NCBI GenBank assembly: GCA_950022655.1
Contig: OX465590.1
Location: 37,833,218-37,897,217 of the forward strand
Source: Alentia gelatinosa
Lineage: Eukaryota > Annelida > Polychaeta > Phyllodocida > Polynoidae
Reading direction: 5' to 3'
DNA length: 64,000 bases
Part shown: positions 44,571 through 55,520 of the stretch, in pieces
How the letters are laid out: each line of letters begins with the position of its first letter
Numbering within the stretch: position 1 is the stretch's first letter
Position numbers and translations under genes: made by a program
The notes under the pieces: model-generated
The model's input: only the letters and a program-made list of their open reading frames with translations
Told to the model about the DNA's origin: nothing
Databases searched by the model: none

Positions 44571-45375
44571 AAAGAAATTGATGAGTGTTTGGTCTGGGTC
44601 CCCATTCACCATCGAGTGGCAGGAGTGGGTTGGTGGGTGTAGGTGTTATTGTTGGTGGGTGTGGAATGGTGTGGAATGGAGTGTCAATTATGTTGTTGGT
44701 GGGTGTTGGGGCTGATGGGTGTGAATGTTGGTGTTGGTGGGTGTTGGGGCTGATGCATGTAAATGTTTGTGTTGGTGGGTGTTAAAGTGATGCATCTGAA
44801 TGTTGGTGTTGGTGGGTGTTGGGGCTGATGCATGTGAATGTTGGTGTTGGTGGGTGTTGGAGTGATGCATGTGAATGTTGTTGTTGGTGGGTGTTGGGGC
44901 TGATGGGTGTGAATGTTGGTGTTGGTGGGTGTTGGGGCTGATGCATGTAAATGTTTGTGTTGGTGGGTGTTAAAGTGATGCATCTGAATGTTGGTGTTGG
45001 TGGGTGTTGGGGCTGATGCATGTGAATGTTGGTGTTGGTGGGTGTTGGAGTGATGCATGTGAATGTTGTTGTTGGTGGGTGTTGGGGCTGATGGGTGTGA
45101 ATGTTGGTGTTGGTGGGTGTTGGGGCTGATGCATGTAAATGTTTGTGTTGGTGGGTGTTAAAGTGATGCATCTGAATGTTGGTGTTGGTGGGTGTTGGGG
45201 CTGATGCATGTGAATGTTGGTGTTGGTGGGTGTTGGGGCTGATGCATGTGAATGTTGGTGTTGGTGGGTGTTGAAGTGATGCATGTGAATGTTGGTGTTG
45301 GTGGGTGTTGGAGCTGATGCATGTGAATGTTGGTGGGTGTTGGGTGTTGGGGCTGATGCATGTTGAATGTTGGTG
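44571..45375. repeat. 36-38 bp minisatellite with 188-bp higher-order repeat
   Basis: The first 55 bases match the left arm of the hairpin at 18918 (AATTGATGAGTGTTTGGTCTG). Then come about 20 units resembling GATGCATGTGAATGTTGGTG plus TTGGTGGGTGTTGGGGCT. The variant GATGGGTGTGAATG recurs at 44714, 44902 and 45090, exactly 188 bases apart, so five-unit blocks were amplified. The histidine/proline-rich frames on the minus strand are mainly repeat-driven. Confidence 0.9.
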
Positions 45376-45590
45376 GTGGCTGTTGTCGTTATCATTTTCC
45401 ATCGGCGCTGTTCCATCAACGACAGATGTTTCTGTGATACTCATTTGAATACTTATGGCCGCTATTTGCGGTGCCTCGTCCACAGAGACCCCACCGAGAT
45501 TGTCGTTATATTTAAACGCTCCACCTGGCGGGACGTCGTCTACAGGTATGTACACTCCTTGGCCGGTGTAGTTATTCAACACCCCCCATG
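45360..45590 (-). CDS. possible coding exon fragment, unknown product
   Basis: On the minus strand an open frame of about 75 codons is not repetitive before it enters the minisatellite. Its composition looks protein-like (segments such as VYIPVDDVPPGGAFKY and GVSVDEAPQ). It has no ATG near its start and an in-frame stop lies just upstream. A GTAAGA donor-like word lies further upstream near 45645. I recognise no family. It may be an exon or a chance frame. Confidence 0.22.
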
Positions 45591-45697
45591 GTCGCGAAGG
45601 TCATGGCGGGGACACGCAGTTAATCAACAGACCCCAGTGGTTCTTACCTCCCAGGATGAGGCAGGAACCAAAATATGATATTAGCTGCGACAAATAG

Positions 45698-46240
45698 CCA
45701 TTTACACTGGCTGACGAAAACGGCACCAATTAATTGAGTTAATTAAAAGTTGATCGGTGGTGGCCAACGACTGCACGTCGGGATATAAAAATCATTGGTG
45801 GTACCGTGGCTTTTTCCATTGGCCAACAAAAACGGTGTCGATTTTCTGTGTTCTCCTAAAAGCCTATTTACATTTTGTGTCAGCAGTGCTAAAGGTCCGT
45901 CGGTGGTTCCTGAGTGTATATTGGTGATGGCCAATGGAAATAGGCTTTTCGGGAAACACAAAAGATCTACACCGTTTTCGTCGGCCAATGGAAACGGGCC
46001 TTATGCCTTGTTTCTGCCGCATCTCGCAGGTCCATACCAACGGAATAGTCCTCCAGACTCAATGACTATCATCGACAATATCAAACCCCTTTGATTCTGT
46101 CATTCGTTGACCAAGTCAGTCGGTAGTGGCCTTATCAACAATTAATCAGTGAGCACATCTCTGTATGCCTGTTTCCATTCACCGATCTTGCGTTGGTGGT
46201 TGCTGCCTGAAAATTGGTGGCGAATGGTCTGCCAATGGAA
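45698..46240. mobile_element. MITE family D copies
   Basis: The first copy runs from CACTGGCTGACGAAAACGG to CCAATGGAAACGGGCC (46000). A truncated copy follows at 46161-46240. The interior includes GTCCGTCGGTGGTTCCTGA. Confidence 0.7.
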
Positions 46241-46274
46241 AATGGCTTTCTGGCATAGCTTAGGAAAAATACCT

Positions 46275-46480
46275 AAAGTGGAATTCACATGGTGGGATTC
46301 ATGTTTCTTACCGGGTTCAAAAGCTCACGAAATTCTGATCTTCATTAGGGGTAAATGTCGCCAACAATTGCAGGGGAAAATCACGTCCCAGAGAAATGGA
46401 ACCCTACCATTTGGACGAATTCGACAAATAACGGGTCAGTCTAGTTCTGAAATGTCCCACCGAGACATCCAACCCGATTA
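46275..46480. mobile_element. MITE family A, right end decayed
   Basis: It starts AGTGGAATTCACATGG after TAA and contains TTAGGGGTAAATGTCGCC and CAATTGCAGGGG. The right end is worn to TGTCCCACCGAGACATCC. Confidence 0.65.
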
Positions 46481-46703
46481 AGAAATTTAATAGCCAATGG
46501 AACTGTTGTTTACTTTTTAATTAGATTTCGTGGATTTCTAATGGTATTACCGGCGGAGTGAACTCATCGAAAATATAATTAGGGCGCGACGACGTTAACA
46601 CAACGCATTCGCCTCGACTACACGTCTTAATGTCGGGCGCCCATGGCACCTGTGAGGAGACTCCTGTTATAGTCCGAAATACAAATCTCCTTTATTTCAC
46701 GAC
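46481..46703. other. no recognised feature
   Basis: Short unassigned stretch. Confidence 0.5.
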
Positions 46704-47496
46704 CAGGGACCTGTTTCACTAGTTTCGTGACATAAGTGTTAGACAGACTAATGTCTAATTCTTATGAAACCAGGGACCTGTTTCACTAGTTTCGTGACAA
46801 AAGTGATAGACAGACTAATGTCTAATTCTTTTGAAACCAGGGACCTGTTTCACTAGTTTCATGACAAAAGTGATAGACAGACTAATGTCTAATTCTTATG
46901 AAACCAGGGACCTGTTTCACTAGTTTTGTGACAAAAGTGTTAGACAGACTAATGTCTAATTCTTATGAAACCAGGGACCTGTTTCACTAGTTTCGTGACA
47001 TGTTTGTGACACCATACAGACATATTTGGTTGTCTGGTTTTGTGACACCACAAGTAGCTGCCTTTGGGAAAAGACAGACCCCAAACATAGGAATTAGACA
47101 AATCTACACATCATGGATATGTTTCACTAGTTTTGTGACAAAAGTGAAGACAGACATGAAAAGCGGCACCAACAGTGAAAGCAAGAACGCACAAAATGAA
47201 GTTTAATGTATAGATCTTATGAAACTGGACACACTATCTAGACATATCACGCCATCTAGACATGTCGAACAAAAGTGTTAGGCAGACATGAAAAGCGCCA
47301 CCAACAGTGCAAGCAAGAACAGACAAAACGAAGTATAATGTCTAATTCTTATGAAACCAGACACACTGTGTTTGGGGTCTGTCATGTCCTAAGGGCAGCA
47401 ACTTGTGTTGTCACGAAACTAGTCAATACCAATCTGTCTGTATGGTGTCACAGACGCCATCTAGACATGTCACCAAACTAGTGAAACAGGTCCCTG
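46704..47496. mobile_element. MITE family E with tandem copies of its own terminus
   Basis: The ends are CAGGGACCTGTTTCACTAG and CTAGTGAAACAGGTCCCTG. The left end recurs at 46704, 46771, 46838, 46905 and 46972, exactly every 67 bases, with near-identical units. The interior has AAGCGGCACCAACAGTG words shared with 17456-17758. Confidence 0.88.
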
Positions 47497-47529
47497 GAAT
47501 ATTCACAGAAGATCATATTTAAGAACATT

Positions 47530-48640
47530 CCGACCCTAGCCTGGCGTTTACATTAGACAACTAAATACTGTAGATCATCAAGCAAGTAGTTGTCAGGTGC
47601 TGGCAATATCCACTGCAAAAGTCGTCAACCTCAGAATATACTTCAGCGTTTATACTGACGACTAAATTTTCACAGATTTACCGTCCGTGTAGACGTCTAA
47701 TTCAAACTGGCTAGAAATAGTCGCCGGCGATAGAGCATGTCCAATAGTCGTCAGGTGGTGCCTAATTCTATAATCTGGCGTAATCGGATGATCTACAGTC
47801 GCCAGGAGCTTGGCGTTTAGACTAGACGATTTTTATCATTTTACTACTGAAAGTCGTCAGGAGGTGCAAAATGCCAGAATCGCCGACTGTGTCTGAAAAA
47901 CTCGGCTAAGACCGAGAGATACTTTTGCTAAATAAAATAAAAAAGAATCGTCTAGTCTAAACACACTGTTACCCGGCAGTTACATTAGTTCTCTTACATG
48001 TCGTTTACACTTGTTCTCTAACCCGGCCTTTACACTATATCTCTTATTTTTGGGCAAAGTATTTGATTTCACAACGAAACTTGAATACATTCAATATTGA
48101 TCTGTCTTCTCTCCAGGGTCCTGTTTCCCGTCCGTTTTCTTAAATCTAACAGAGAACTTGTTCACCCCATGTGACCAATGTGTCTCTAATGCTCCCTTTT
48201 TCTAAAAATCTACCTGAACTCTATCAAGGCTCTTCCAGAACTACAATTTCCAGCTCTTAATTGTCCTGTTCTAACTACATGGTTGCCACCGTTGCATAAT
48301 GATTTCTATCGTTCCTATTTCTTTCCCTAGAAAATGTAAGAGAAAAGATTCTCAGGGACACACTGCATGATAAACCGTCAAATGACAGATTGTGTGCTTT
48401 TAATGAATTCCCTGAACCAAGTCCATCCAAGGGTTCATTCAGGCACAGTCTTTTCCGGAGTTATCAGAACCCACAACTTTCTCATCACACACAGGGTATG
48501 ATATACTGTCTAAAAAATCATGTAAGACCGACTAAACGTAGTACCCGGTGTTTCCACTGGCTCTCTAACCCCGCGTTTACATTATCATAGAAGATTATAG
48601 GCAGCGATTCTTGAATTTAACACTACCTGACGACTTTTAG
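47530..48640. mobile_element. MITE family G cluster with unassigned interior
   Basis: Family words recur at 47540-47970 (GGCGTTTACATTAGACAAC, TAGTCGTCAGGTGGTGCC) and again at 48567-48640 (GCGTTTACATTATCATAG). About 48060-48560 is unassigned. Confidence 0.55.
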
Positions 48641-48821
48641 CCGTAAAACGCTAGAAATTGTTTAGTGCAAAGGCCAAGCGTGTGGTAATTAGAAAAAAAG
48701 TCTACACAGCCTTTACTGTAGCCAAGGTAGCTATAGGCTTCAGCGATGCTGTCTGTTAATAAAGAGATGAGGCCTTTGCGTGCCAGAGAAATGGCAGTAT
48801 TCTAAATAGAGAAATCATCCA

Positions 48822-49106
48822 TTTTATCGCACCCCTGGTATTTTTGTCCCAGAGGCTTAACATTAGGAACTCATTATCCATGCCCCTAAGAATATTGCAG
48901 TCCATTCTCCATGGTCTATAATATCCTGTGCAACGCCCATTTCTTTAGTGTATAGAGGTGAGGAAAATACAGAAAGCAACTTGTTTTGATCAAAGTCATT
49001 GTTCTCCAACCCGTTTGTCACTACGTGTTATTCACTCGGCTGTTGCCTCATTCATAACTTTCCACATCAAACTCGTGAAGGACATGACTTTGACCAAAAC
49101 TTGTTG
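48822..49106 (+). mobile_element. modular hairpin element, copy A5
   Basis: The module (48822-48968) starts TTTTATCGCACCCC, contains GAGGCTTAACATTAGG and ends GAGGTGAGGAAAAT. The hairpin (48977-49106) has arms CAACTTGTTTTGATCAAAGT and ACTTTGACCAAAACTTGTTG and apex CACTCGGCTGTTGCCTCATT. A third, unrelated stem on the same module and apex. Confidence 0.75.
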
Positions 49107-49197
49107 GTTCCTTCTTTAATACTTCACATTGACTCGGTTCTTCTATCATAGGCAAACCACAGGAAAGTAAGAAAACAGGCAATACATATTCCCATAA

Positions 49198-49479
49198 GGC
49201 CTGGCGTCCACCTACTACGATAGAATTTTAGACCTACCGATATGGCACCGATACAAAAAGCAAATATTGGAGACATATCGGGAAGCTGCAAAATCGTAGA
49301 AATATGTCTAGACATGCCAATCCACCATGCATTGAATGGGGTTTTTATCAGTGTCTAATCGCAGAAACGTGGTCTACTGCCCCGATATTAGGTGACCTTC
49401 CCACGCGATTTAGATTTTCTATCGGGAGGTGCATGGTAGACCGTATGGGAGCCATATCGTGGTAGGTGGACGCCGGGCC
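49198..49479. mobile_element. MITE family C, copy 5, with intact TAA duplication
   Basis: GGCCTGGCGTCCACC to GGTGGACGCCGGGCC, with TAA on both sides (49195-49197, 49480-49482). This copy sets the family's borders and Harbinger-type duplication. Confidence 0.9.
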
Positions 49480-49482
49480 TAA

Positions 49483-49913
49483 GTTTCAGGTAGAAATGAA
49501 TTTTTTTAAAGGGACTTAGGAGTCTTGTTTTAAAAGAGCCATAGAGGTTTTGTTCTGTGGGTGTGGTTTTCTTCAGCCGGATTGTCCGGATCAGAAACAC
49601 AGGGAGATTAAGGACTAGGGATGGGATGATGCAGCCAACAGAAAGAGTTGCTGTCGGATTAAACATTAAACCAATGGATCGTCAGAATTGAGCCTCCTAG
49701 GTTGATGTGCCCTTGAGAAAATGTCAAAGGGTCAAACATTCGTTTGGAGGGAGTGTCGAAACTGCTACCGCAGTCTCTGTGGAATAACTTCCTCTGTATT
49801 GGTGAACTTTAAACTTACCTTCTAGGATGTTCACAATATAACTAGCTTTGCCGCACCTGAAGTCTGGTTTAGTTTACATGCAGACATCCTTGCATGTAAG
49901 CATAACTAAAGCG
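49483..49913. other. no recognised feature
   Basis: No gene or repeat recognised. Confidence 0.5.
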
Positions 49914-50347
49914 ACCGGGATTAGGAGTTAGCTCAGTGGTTAAGGCACTGGATTTGTAATCCGAAGGTTGTAGGACTTCGTGGGTTTGAGTCCCACTGCA
50001 GGCACTTTACTCCTTTCTTCCCAGCAGTGGTAGCTTTACTGCTATATCAAAAGCCAATCCATCTCATACCATTTGTAAGTGGTGTCGGTTTAAAGGTACT
50101 CTCAATTCTTTTCATACGATGTCTATGTGGTGTGGGAAGTAAAGGAACTCTCAATTCTTCTCAAACCATGTCTATGTTGTGTGGGAACTAAAACAAACTC
50201 TCTCCCCGGTAAATGTGTAGGGGTAAAATGTCTACCTAAATTCATTACATAGATTCGAACACCACCCCTGTGGTGTAAAAGAACATTGAAAAAGTCTGGT
50301 AAGAACCTGTAATGGTTAACTGGATGTTAAATCAAACCAAACCAACC
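49914..50347 (+). mobile_element. tRNA-derived SINE
   Basis: Box A TAGCTCAGTGG (49929-49939) and box B GGTTTGAGTCC (49983-49993) have tRNA-like spacing. An anticodon-type loop TTTGTAA and a T-stem GTGGG/CCCAC are visible. The acceptor arm does not close, so it is not a working tRNA gene. The body has two tandem ACTCTCAATTCTT units and ends in an AAACC-rich tail after GGATGTTAAATC. It was mobilised by a partner LINE and transcribed by RNA polymerase III. Confidence 0.75.
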
Positions 50348-50897
50348 TGGAGTTCGCCGCTGGTAGGTCGTGCGTCGTTGTTTGTACTCCTCCGACCTCT
50401 GATGTCCTTTCTCCTACTACTATCCTACAGGTTGCGGGTCATGTCGGTTCCCCCGCTGTGCTATCACTGACATCTCACACTGCACACAGATCCCTACTCC
50501 AACACTCCACATCCTTCACTTCATCCCTGTTTAAAAAGTAGCCGTAGCTCCAGCACGCTGCTGGTAGATGTACACTGACGAGTAGCTCCGAGTCGCTCCT
50601 GCTGAGAGTCATTAAAAGCTTTGTATTCCCAGGGCGTGGTGTTGGCGCACTGAGACGCGGTGAGTGACTGGGAGGAGGCCGGCGGCAGGCGGCGACTCAG
50701 GCCCGGTCAGGTGGTTATAGTCCCCCGCCTTCCCTTCGTCTTCTCCCCTCACCACTGAGCTGCTCGCGACCCCCGCGCGTGATAAGCGAGCTGCTCCGGG
50801 AGAGTTGTGACATGCGGCGGGTCGCTGCCTCTACCTACTCCGCCACCACCCGCCCACCACCACCTGCCCACCACATTCTACCACCACAACCTGCCCA
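50348..50897. promoter_or_regulatory. GC/CpG-rich block, possible promoter or untranslated exon
   Basis: Non-repetitive and clearly GC-richer than its surroundings. On the plus strand an acceptor-like CCTACAG (to 50430) and a donor-like GCG/GTGAGT (50659) could bound an exon of about 229 bases. All frames in it are closed, so it would be untranslated. No clear TATA box. Weak. Confidence 0.25.
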
Positions 50898-51165
50898 AGT
50901 CCCGCCCGCTGCCCGCCGCCCGCCGCCTGCCGCCCGCCGCCCACCGCCCGCCGCCCGCCGCCCTCCGCCCTCCGCCCGCCGCTCACCGCCCACCGCCTGC
51001 CGCCCGCCGCCCGCCGCCCTCCGCCCGCCGCCCGCCGCCCGCCTCCCGCCGCCCGCCGCCCGCCTCCCGGCGCCCGCTGCCCGCCGCCCTCCGCCCTCCG
51101 CCCTCCGCCCGCCGCCCGCCGCCCGCCGCCCGCCGCTCGCCGCCCACCGCCCGCCGCCCGCCGCT
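50898..51165. repeat. (CCGCCCG)n-type microsatellite
   Basis: Runs of CCGCCCG with CCTCCGC and CCACCGC variants. Proline/alanine/arginine frames on both strands are artefacts of the 7-bp period. Confidence 0.92.
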
Positions 51166-51221
51166 AGCAGCTGGCTCCAGACCACCGCCTAGCAGCTAGC
51201 GCCATCCGGCGGATTTCTATA

Positions 51222-51330
51222 GTCCTGACTTTACACCAGACGATTCAGAGGCCTGTTGAATAATCTTACCCAGAGTTTACACTAAACGATTCTGCAGGGG
51301 CCTGTTGAATAATCTTACCCGGCTTTCACA
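51222..51330. repeat. duplicated family G-like end
   Basis: Two units of about 60 bases: TTTACACCAGACGATTC then GGCCTGTTGAATAATC, repeated as TTTACACTAAACGATTC then the same second word. Confidence 0.7.
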
Positions 51331-51387
51331 TTTTTTTTCAATCCTGGGGCCTGTTAACTGATAGGCGTTTATAATTGTAAATATAAT

Positions 51388-51927
51388 TGCCATTTTCCAT
51401 TAGCCAACGAGAACGGCACCGTTGGGTTCTCCTGAAGGCTTGTTTCCTTTGGCCGATGAAAACACTGTAAATATTTTGAGTTCTCCTAATAGCCCATTTC
51501 CATTGGCCATCACCGATATACAGTCAGGAACCACTGACGGGCTATTAGGAGAACTAAAAAATCTGCACTGTTTTCGTCGGCCAATGGAAACGGGCCTTAT
51601 AAGTCGGTCGGTGACAGCCACCAACTGCACGTCAATATCTAAAAATCGGTGAGGGTATTGTGTATACCTTTTTTCTGCTGAATTTGACAGGTCCATACCA
51701 ACAAAACTGTCCACCAAACACAATGAGCATCACTGACGATTTAAAACCCCTTTGATTCTGTTGGAAAACCGGCCTCATTGCATAATCTATACACAATTAA
51801 TCGGTGAACTCTTTTCTACATGTCTGTTTTCATTCACTGATCTGGCGTCGGTATATCTAAAAAAATCGATCAGTGGTGCCCAACTGCAATTTGGTGGCGA
51901 CTAGTCGGCCAGTGGAATATGGCTATA
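51388..51927. mobile_element. MITE family D copies
   Basis: The first copy ends CCAATGGAAACGGGCC (51597). A second, with a worn left end, continues to about 51926. Each contains the family words CAGTCAGGAACCACTGACGG or GTCGGTGACAGCCACCAACT. Confidence 0.7.
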
Positions 51928-52407
51928 GGCCCGTTTCCATTGGCCGATTTCCCATCACCGATCTACAGTCAGGGACCACCGACAGACTTTTGGCACTGTG
52001 GATTCAATATCGGTCAATGGAAACAACCAAGGTCGTGAAATGCCCCACGACTTTTTCTGCTTAGAATATGCAATGTGGCACCACCCACCACTGAGTGAAA
52101 GCTTAGTCACTGAGTGAAATCTACTACCCTCAGCGATTTTTCTATACCGACCCACAGTCAGTGGCACCACCGACAGACTTTCTGTGTAACTCAAAAAGTT
52201 GTTTTTTTATCAATTCCTTTATTCATCAAAATATTACCACGTAGTTACAAGTACACAATGAGACAGAGCAGATGGATGAATAAAGAGGCATAGATCTCAG
52301 TCAAGATTGACTGATTTTAATGATCTAGCCGATCTGTAGTCAGGATATAATCCAGTCTTGTCGTCCAAAAGTCTAAGCAATCTTCGTCGGCCAATGGAAA
52401 CGGGCCT
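51928..52407. mobile_element. MITE family D copy split by a retroelement tail
   Basis: GGCCCGTTTCCATTGGCCG to CCAATGGAAACGGGCC. It is interrupted in the word CTCAAAAAGTCTAAGC at 52199-52367. Confidence 0.85.
52199..52367 (-). mobile_element. 3' fragment of a LINE inserted in MITE D
   Basis: On the minus strand the insert ends TTGATGAATAAAGGAATTG followed by a short A-run, a LINE-type 3' end. AAAAG occurs at both junctions, a plausible target-site duplication. Only about 165 bases are present, typical 5' truncation. Confidence 0.6.
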
Positions 52408-53584
52408 TACATGTGTGTGCGTTGCTGGCCATGTGCTGTCACACGCTGCCCTGTTGCCCAGACCAGTGGATGTCTGTAGTCTCCCGCGCCATGGGTCGCC
52501 ATTGATTTGTTTACCAGAATTGCCTTTGCCAGCTGTGATAGAACGAGATGATTTAATCAGGAATCTCTTTTTTTCGTACTTCTGCATGCAACTTTGCATT
52601 GGATTACTCTTGTTATAACTCACAAAGTACTACAAGGTAATCAGGCAATAGTGAATATGTTTATAGAAATCTTATAGGCAGTTTTAGCTTTACACATGTT
52701 CCTAGTAACCGTTAGCGAGTGAATATGAAACAATTTTGGGGGATATTGGCAATGAGCAAAGGTTTTCAACAAGAACATGATATAGTGAAATGAAGATAAA
52801 TCTCTCTCAGTTGAGATTGGCTTGGATTTATGACTTATCAGGAAAGATGTCTTATATAAACATTTAATTGGTTACACAAATAGGACAATCGTCTCTCTCT
52901 TGGGTTGTATTTATGCCCGGAAGATGCGTGGAGGTAAAGCCTTTCATTTTGCTATTTATTATATACCCATGCAGTATATTTGATAGTAACATCCTGCTGC
53001 TTCCTATGCACTATGAATTGTGTACTAAACCCTGTGCAGTACACTGTTATACTGAACATGTTGAAACATCAGCAGTGTATGGGGTTTCACGTCGACATGT
53101 CTTCTATGGCAATATATGGTAGGATTTTATTAACTTTAGGTATGTAATAAATATAGAATGACCAACCAAACTTTTACCTGCTACAAAATTTGGTAGAAAT
53201 TGATGTTAAATACTGAAGTCTGCCTAGGGCCTTGTTCCGTAAAGAGACAACAATTCCCATCTTGTTTTGAAAGGTGTACAGCATGGTCAGTTCATTCTAT
53301 ATAAATACCTAAGAGTGTGTGACCACTAGATATGAAGGTATTTGTCATTGCAGATTAACACAAATTGGTTTATATTACTTGAAGGCCTCGGGCAGTAATA
53401 TTTTTCGATCCTTACCGAGTAACTTGAAGTGTGAAAGAATTTTTGGCTCAGAATTTGGATGTAGAGGAAGATTAAAAAGTCATGTTCAAAAATTGTCACT
53501 GGATAAAAAATGAAGTATTGTAGCACAACTAAGTATGAAAGTGCTATTTTGAACATTCAAGAGAATGTTTTCTAATGCTATAAG
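52408..53584. other. no recognised feature
   Basis: AT-rich. The frames at 52868-53122 and 53319-53513 show no recognisable domain. Confidence 0.45.
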
Positions 53585-53745
53585 TTAGAAGAATATACTA
53601 CAAAGACTGTCTGTCCACGTTATGTCCTGTGTCGCCGTGTATTGTCCTTATATGTGACTTAAATATGGAAGATCGTCACGGATGTAGACGAATATTTAAA
53701 GTCGTTAAATTATGTTTGCTGAATAAAAAAAACAACAACAAAAAC
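53585..53745 (+). repeat. retroelement 3' end
   Basis: TATGGAAGATCGTC, then TTTGCTGAATAAA and an A-rich tail. It is related to 33504-33616. Confidence 0.6.
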
Positions 53746-54063
53746 AAACAACTTTGACATACTCTCACCGGAACACAGTTTCCCCCTATTTTCGTAACTT
53801 GCAATTGTAGGATAATATCTGAAGGTGATATACAAATACATTTCCTTAATCCATGGCAACACCTAAGAATAGTTTCAAATTATAAAATACCAGGTAGTCG
53901 TGTCGTCCAATAACATGGTACACACCTCTTCCAGCTTGTTTGTTTGAATCAGGTGACTGTATCAAAGTGTGCACCAACTCCATGTTAATGCTGATCATGT
54001 TAACACCAGGAAATAAATATTTCATGAGTCTTGAAAGCAGGTACGAACAATATAGGCAAGTGT
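53746..54063. other. no recognised feature
   Basis: Unassigned. Confidence 0.5.
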
Positions 54064-54439
54064 GCACTCTCCTCCCAGATCTTTCGTGGCACTAGCGCTT
54101 GCTAATCTCTGCCTCAACCCAACTCTGGTTCCCTGGTATCTAAATAAGGATAAGAGAACCAGCTAAAATTTCAGATTCAAAACAAGGCAACTGTCAAAGG
54201 TTTTGAAACTCAAACAACTCAAGTATTTTGAGTTAAGAAATGTGGGAATTGTTAAATGAACTTAATAGACAATCTTGCTGTTTTGTTTCCAGCTCTAAAC
54301 CACTTTATCATGTGGATTCATTCAGAATTTTAGATATTTGAAGAACTGGCGGATGGGACAGATTCTGTCCCAAACAGGCGGCTCGGTGCAGAGATACAAT
54401 TGGCCGCAGGAAGTAGAGAGGCTATCTGCTAGGAGAATG
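54064..54439. mobile_element. hAT-like non-autonomous element, copy 2
   Basis: GCACTCTCCTCCCAG to CTAGGAGAATG, with the 8-bp duplication GCAAGTGT on both sides (54056-54063, 54440-54447). It is homologous to 38909-39487 but lacks about 190 central bases. Confidence 0.88.
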
Positions 54440-55520
54440 GCAAGTGTGGGCGAGGCGTGAGCAGTCGAAAGCACGCTTTAATGTTTCTCCATGCTCCCAC
54501 AGGTATTAGATTCTCAGATAAATCCTTGTCCCTTGGGCTCATCCACTGCAGCATTCAACTGGGTCTGCTAGCTCAGAAGCGCAAATCGACCGACACCTGC
54601 AAAGTTGGAAATTCATTTCTGAATGTCCTTAGATATGTAGGAATTCTCACCTAAGAAATAAATTTATACAGAGCTTCAGTAAAAACATCCTTATTGGACA
54701 ATTGAATTCTTATTCTTTTCATCTTTATTACCTTTCACGTTGGCAATTACAGTCAACAACAAACTACAGTTACAAAGGGCGTCTCGGTAGCATACTTTCC
54801 TATTAGCAATGGAACGCAAATAATATGTAGGAACATTGGACTTGTATTTGGAGTTGGTTGTTGGGGCAGTCTGAAAGTACTTTCACACCTCACATGGTGC
54901 CAGTGGCAAAGTGTTGTTAAATACAGAGACGGGCGAGTAACCTAACCAATAAGCGAGGCGTTTGAAATGGACACATTAATCTGCAAGTGTCTGTTCGCTA
55001 TTGGTTAATCTAAACCAGGTTGGGAAGCTTACAGGCTATAGGCCAGGATGGCGTATTAGGGACTATGGGTGGGATCCGGATTCAAATAATAGTGTTCCCT
55101 AAAGAATCTCATAGATTGACTTGTGCTGCATATCTAATTAGTTTAAGTAAGCATTTGTAAATAACAATTCTTAAGACTTTCACTGTTATCAAGTTGATAA
55201 ATCTTATATTAATGTTACACAGTTATATCACCAAAGTTAACAATTATTACTGTAGAACCATGATCAAACTGTTATCATCTTTATACCACCTAGTAATTAT
55301 ATCACTCTTTACACTGGTATAGACCAAATGCATAATCCCCATGATGGATAAGATCCCAATATACTACAAGACACTGCCGACCAAACCCTATGTACTATCC
55401 AATACCATGTAATCATCTATTTTTAGTAACATATGACCTTGACCCCCAGGGTCCAACAGGAAGTCAAGTAACAAATCTGAATCTCTATATGGCACTTAAC
55501 CATAGCTAAACGAAATTTGT
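54440..55520. other. no recognised feature
   Basis: AT-rich. Its right part may belong to the retroelement whose tail follows, but I see no coding motif. Confidence 0.4.

Noticed and set aside
49921..49999. A working tRNA gene with a TGT anticodon
   Set aside because: The acceptor stem does not pair, the D-stem is weak and the variable region is too long. The downstream body shows a SINE.
50779..51199. Proline/alanine-rich frames on both strands
   Set aside because: A 7-bp CCGCCCG repeat keeps several frames open. There is no non-repetitive domain.
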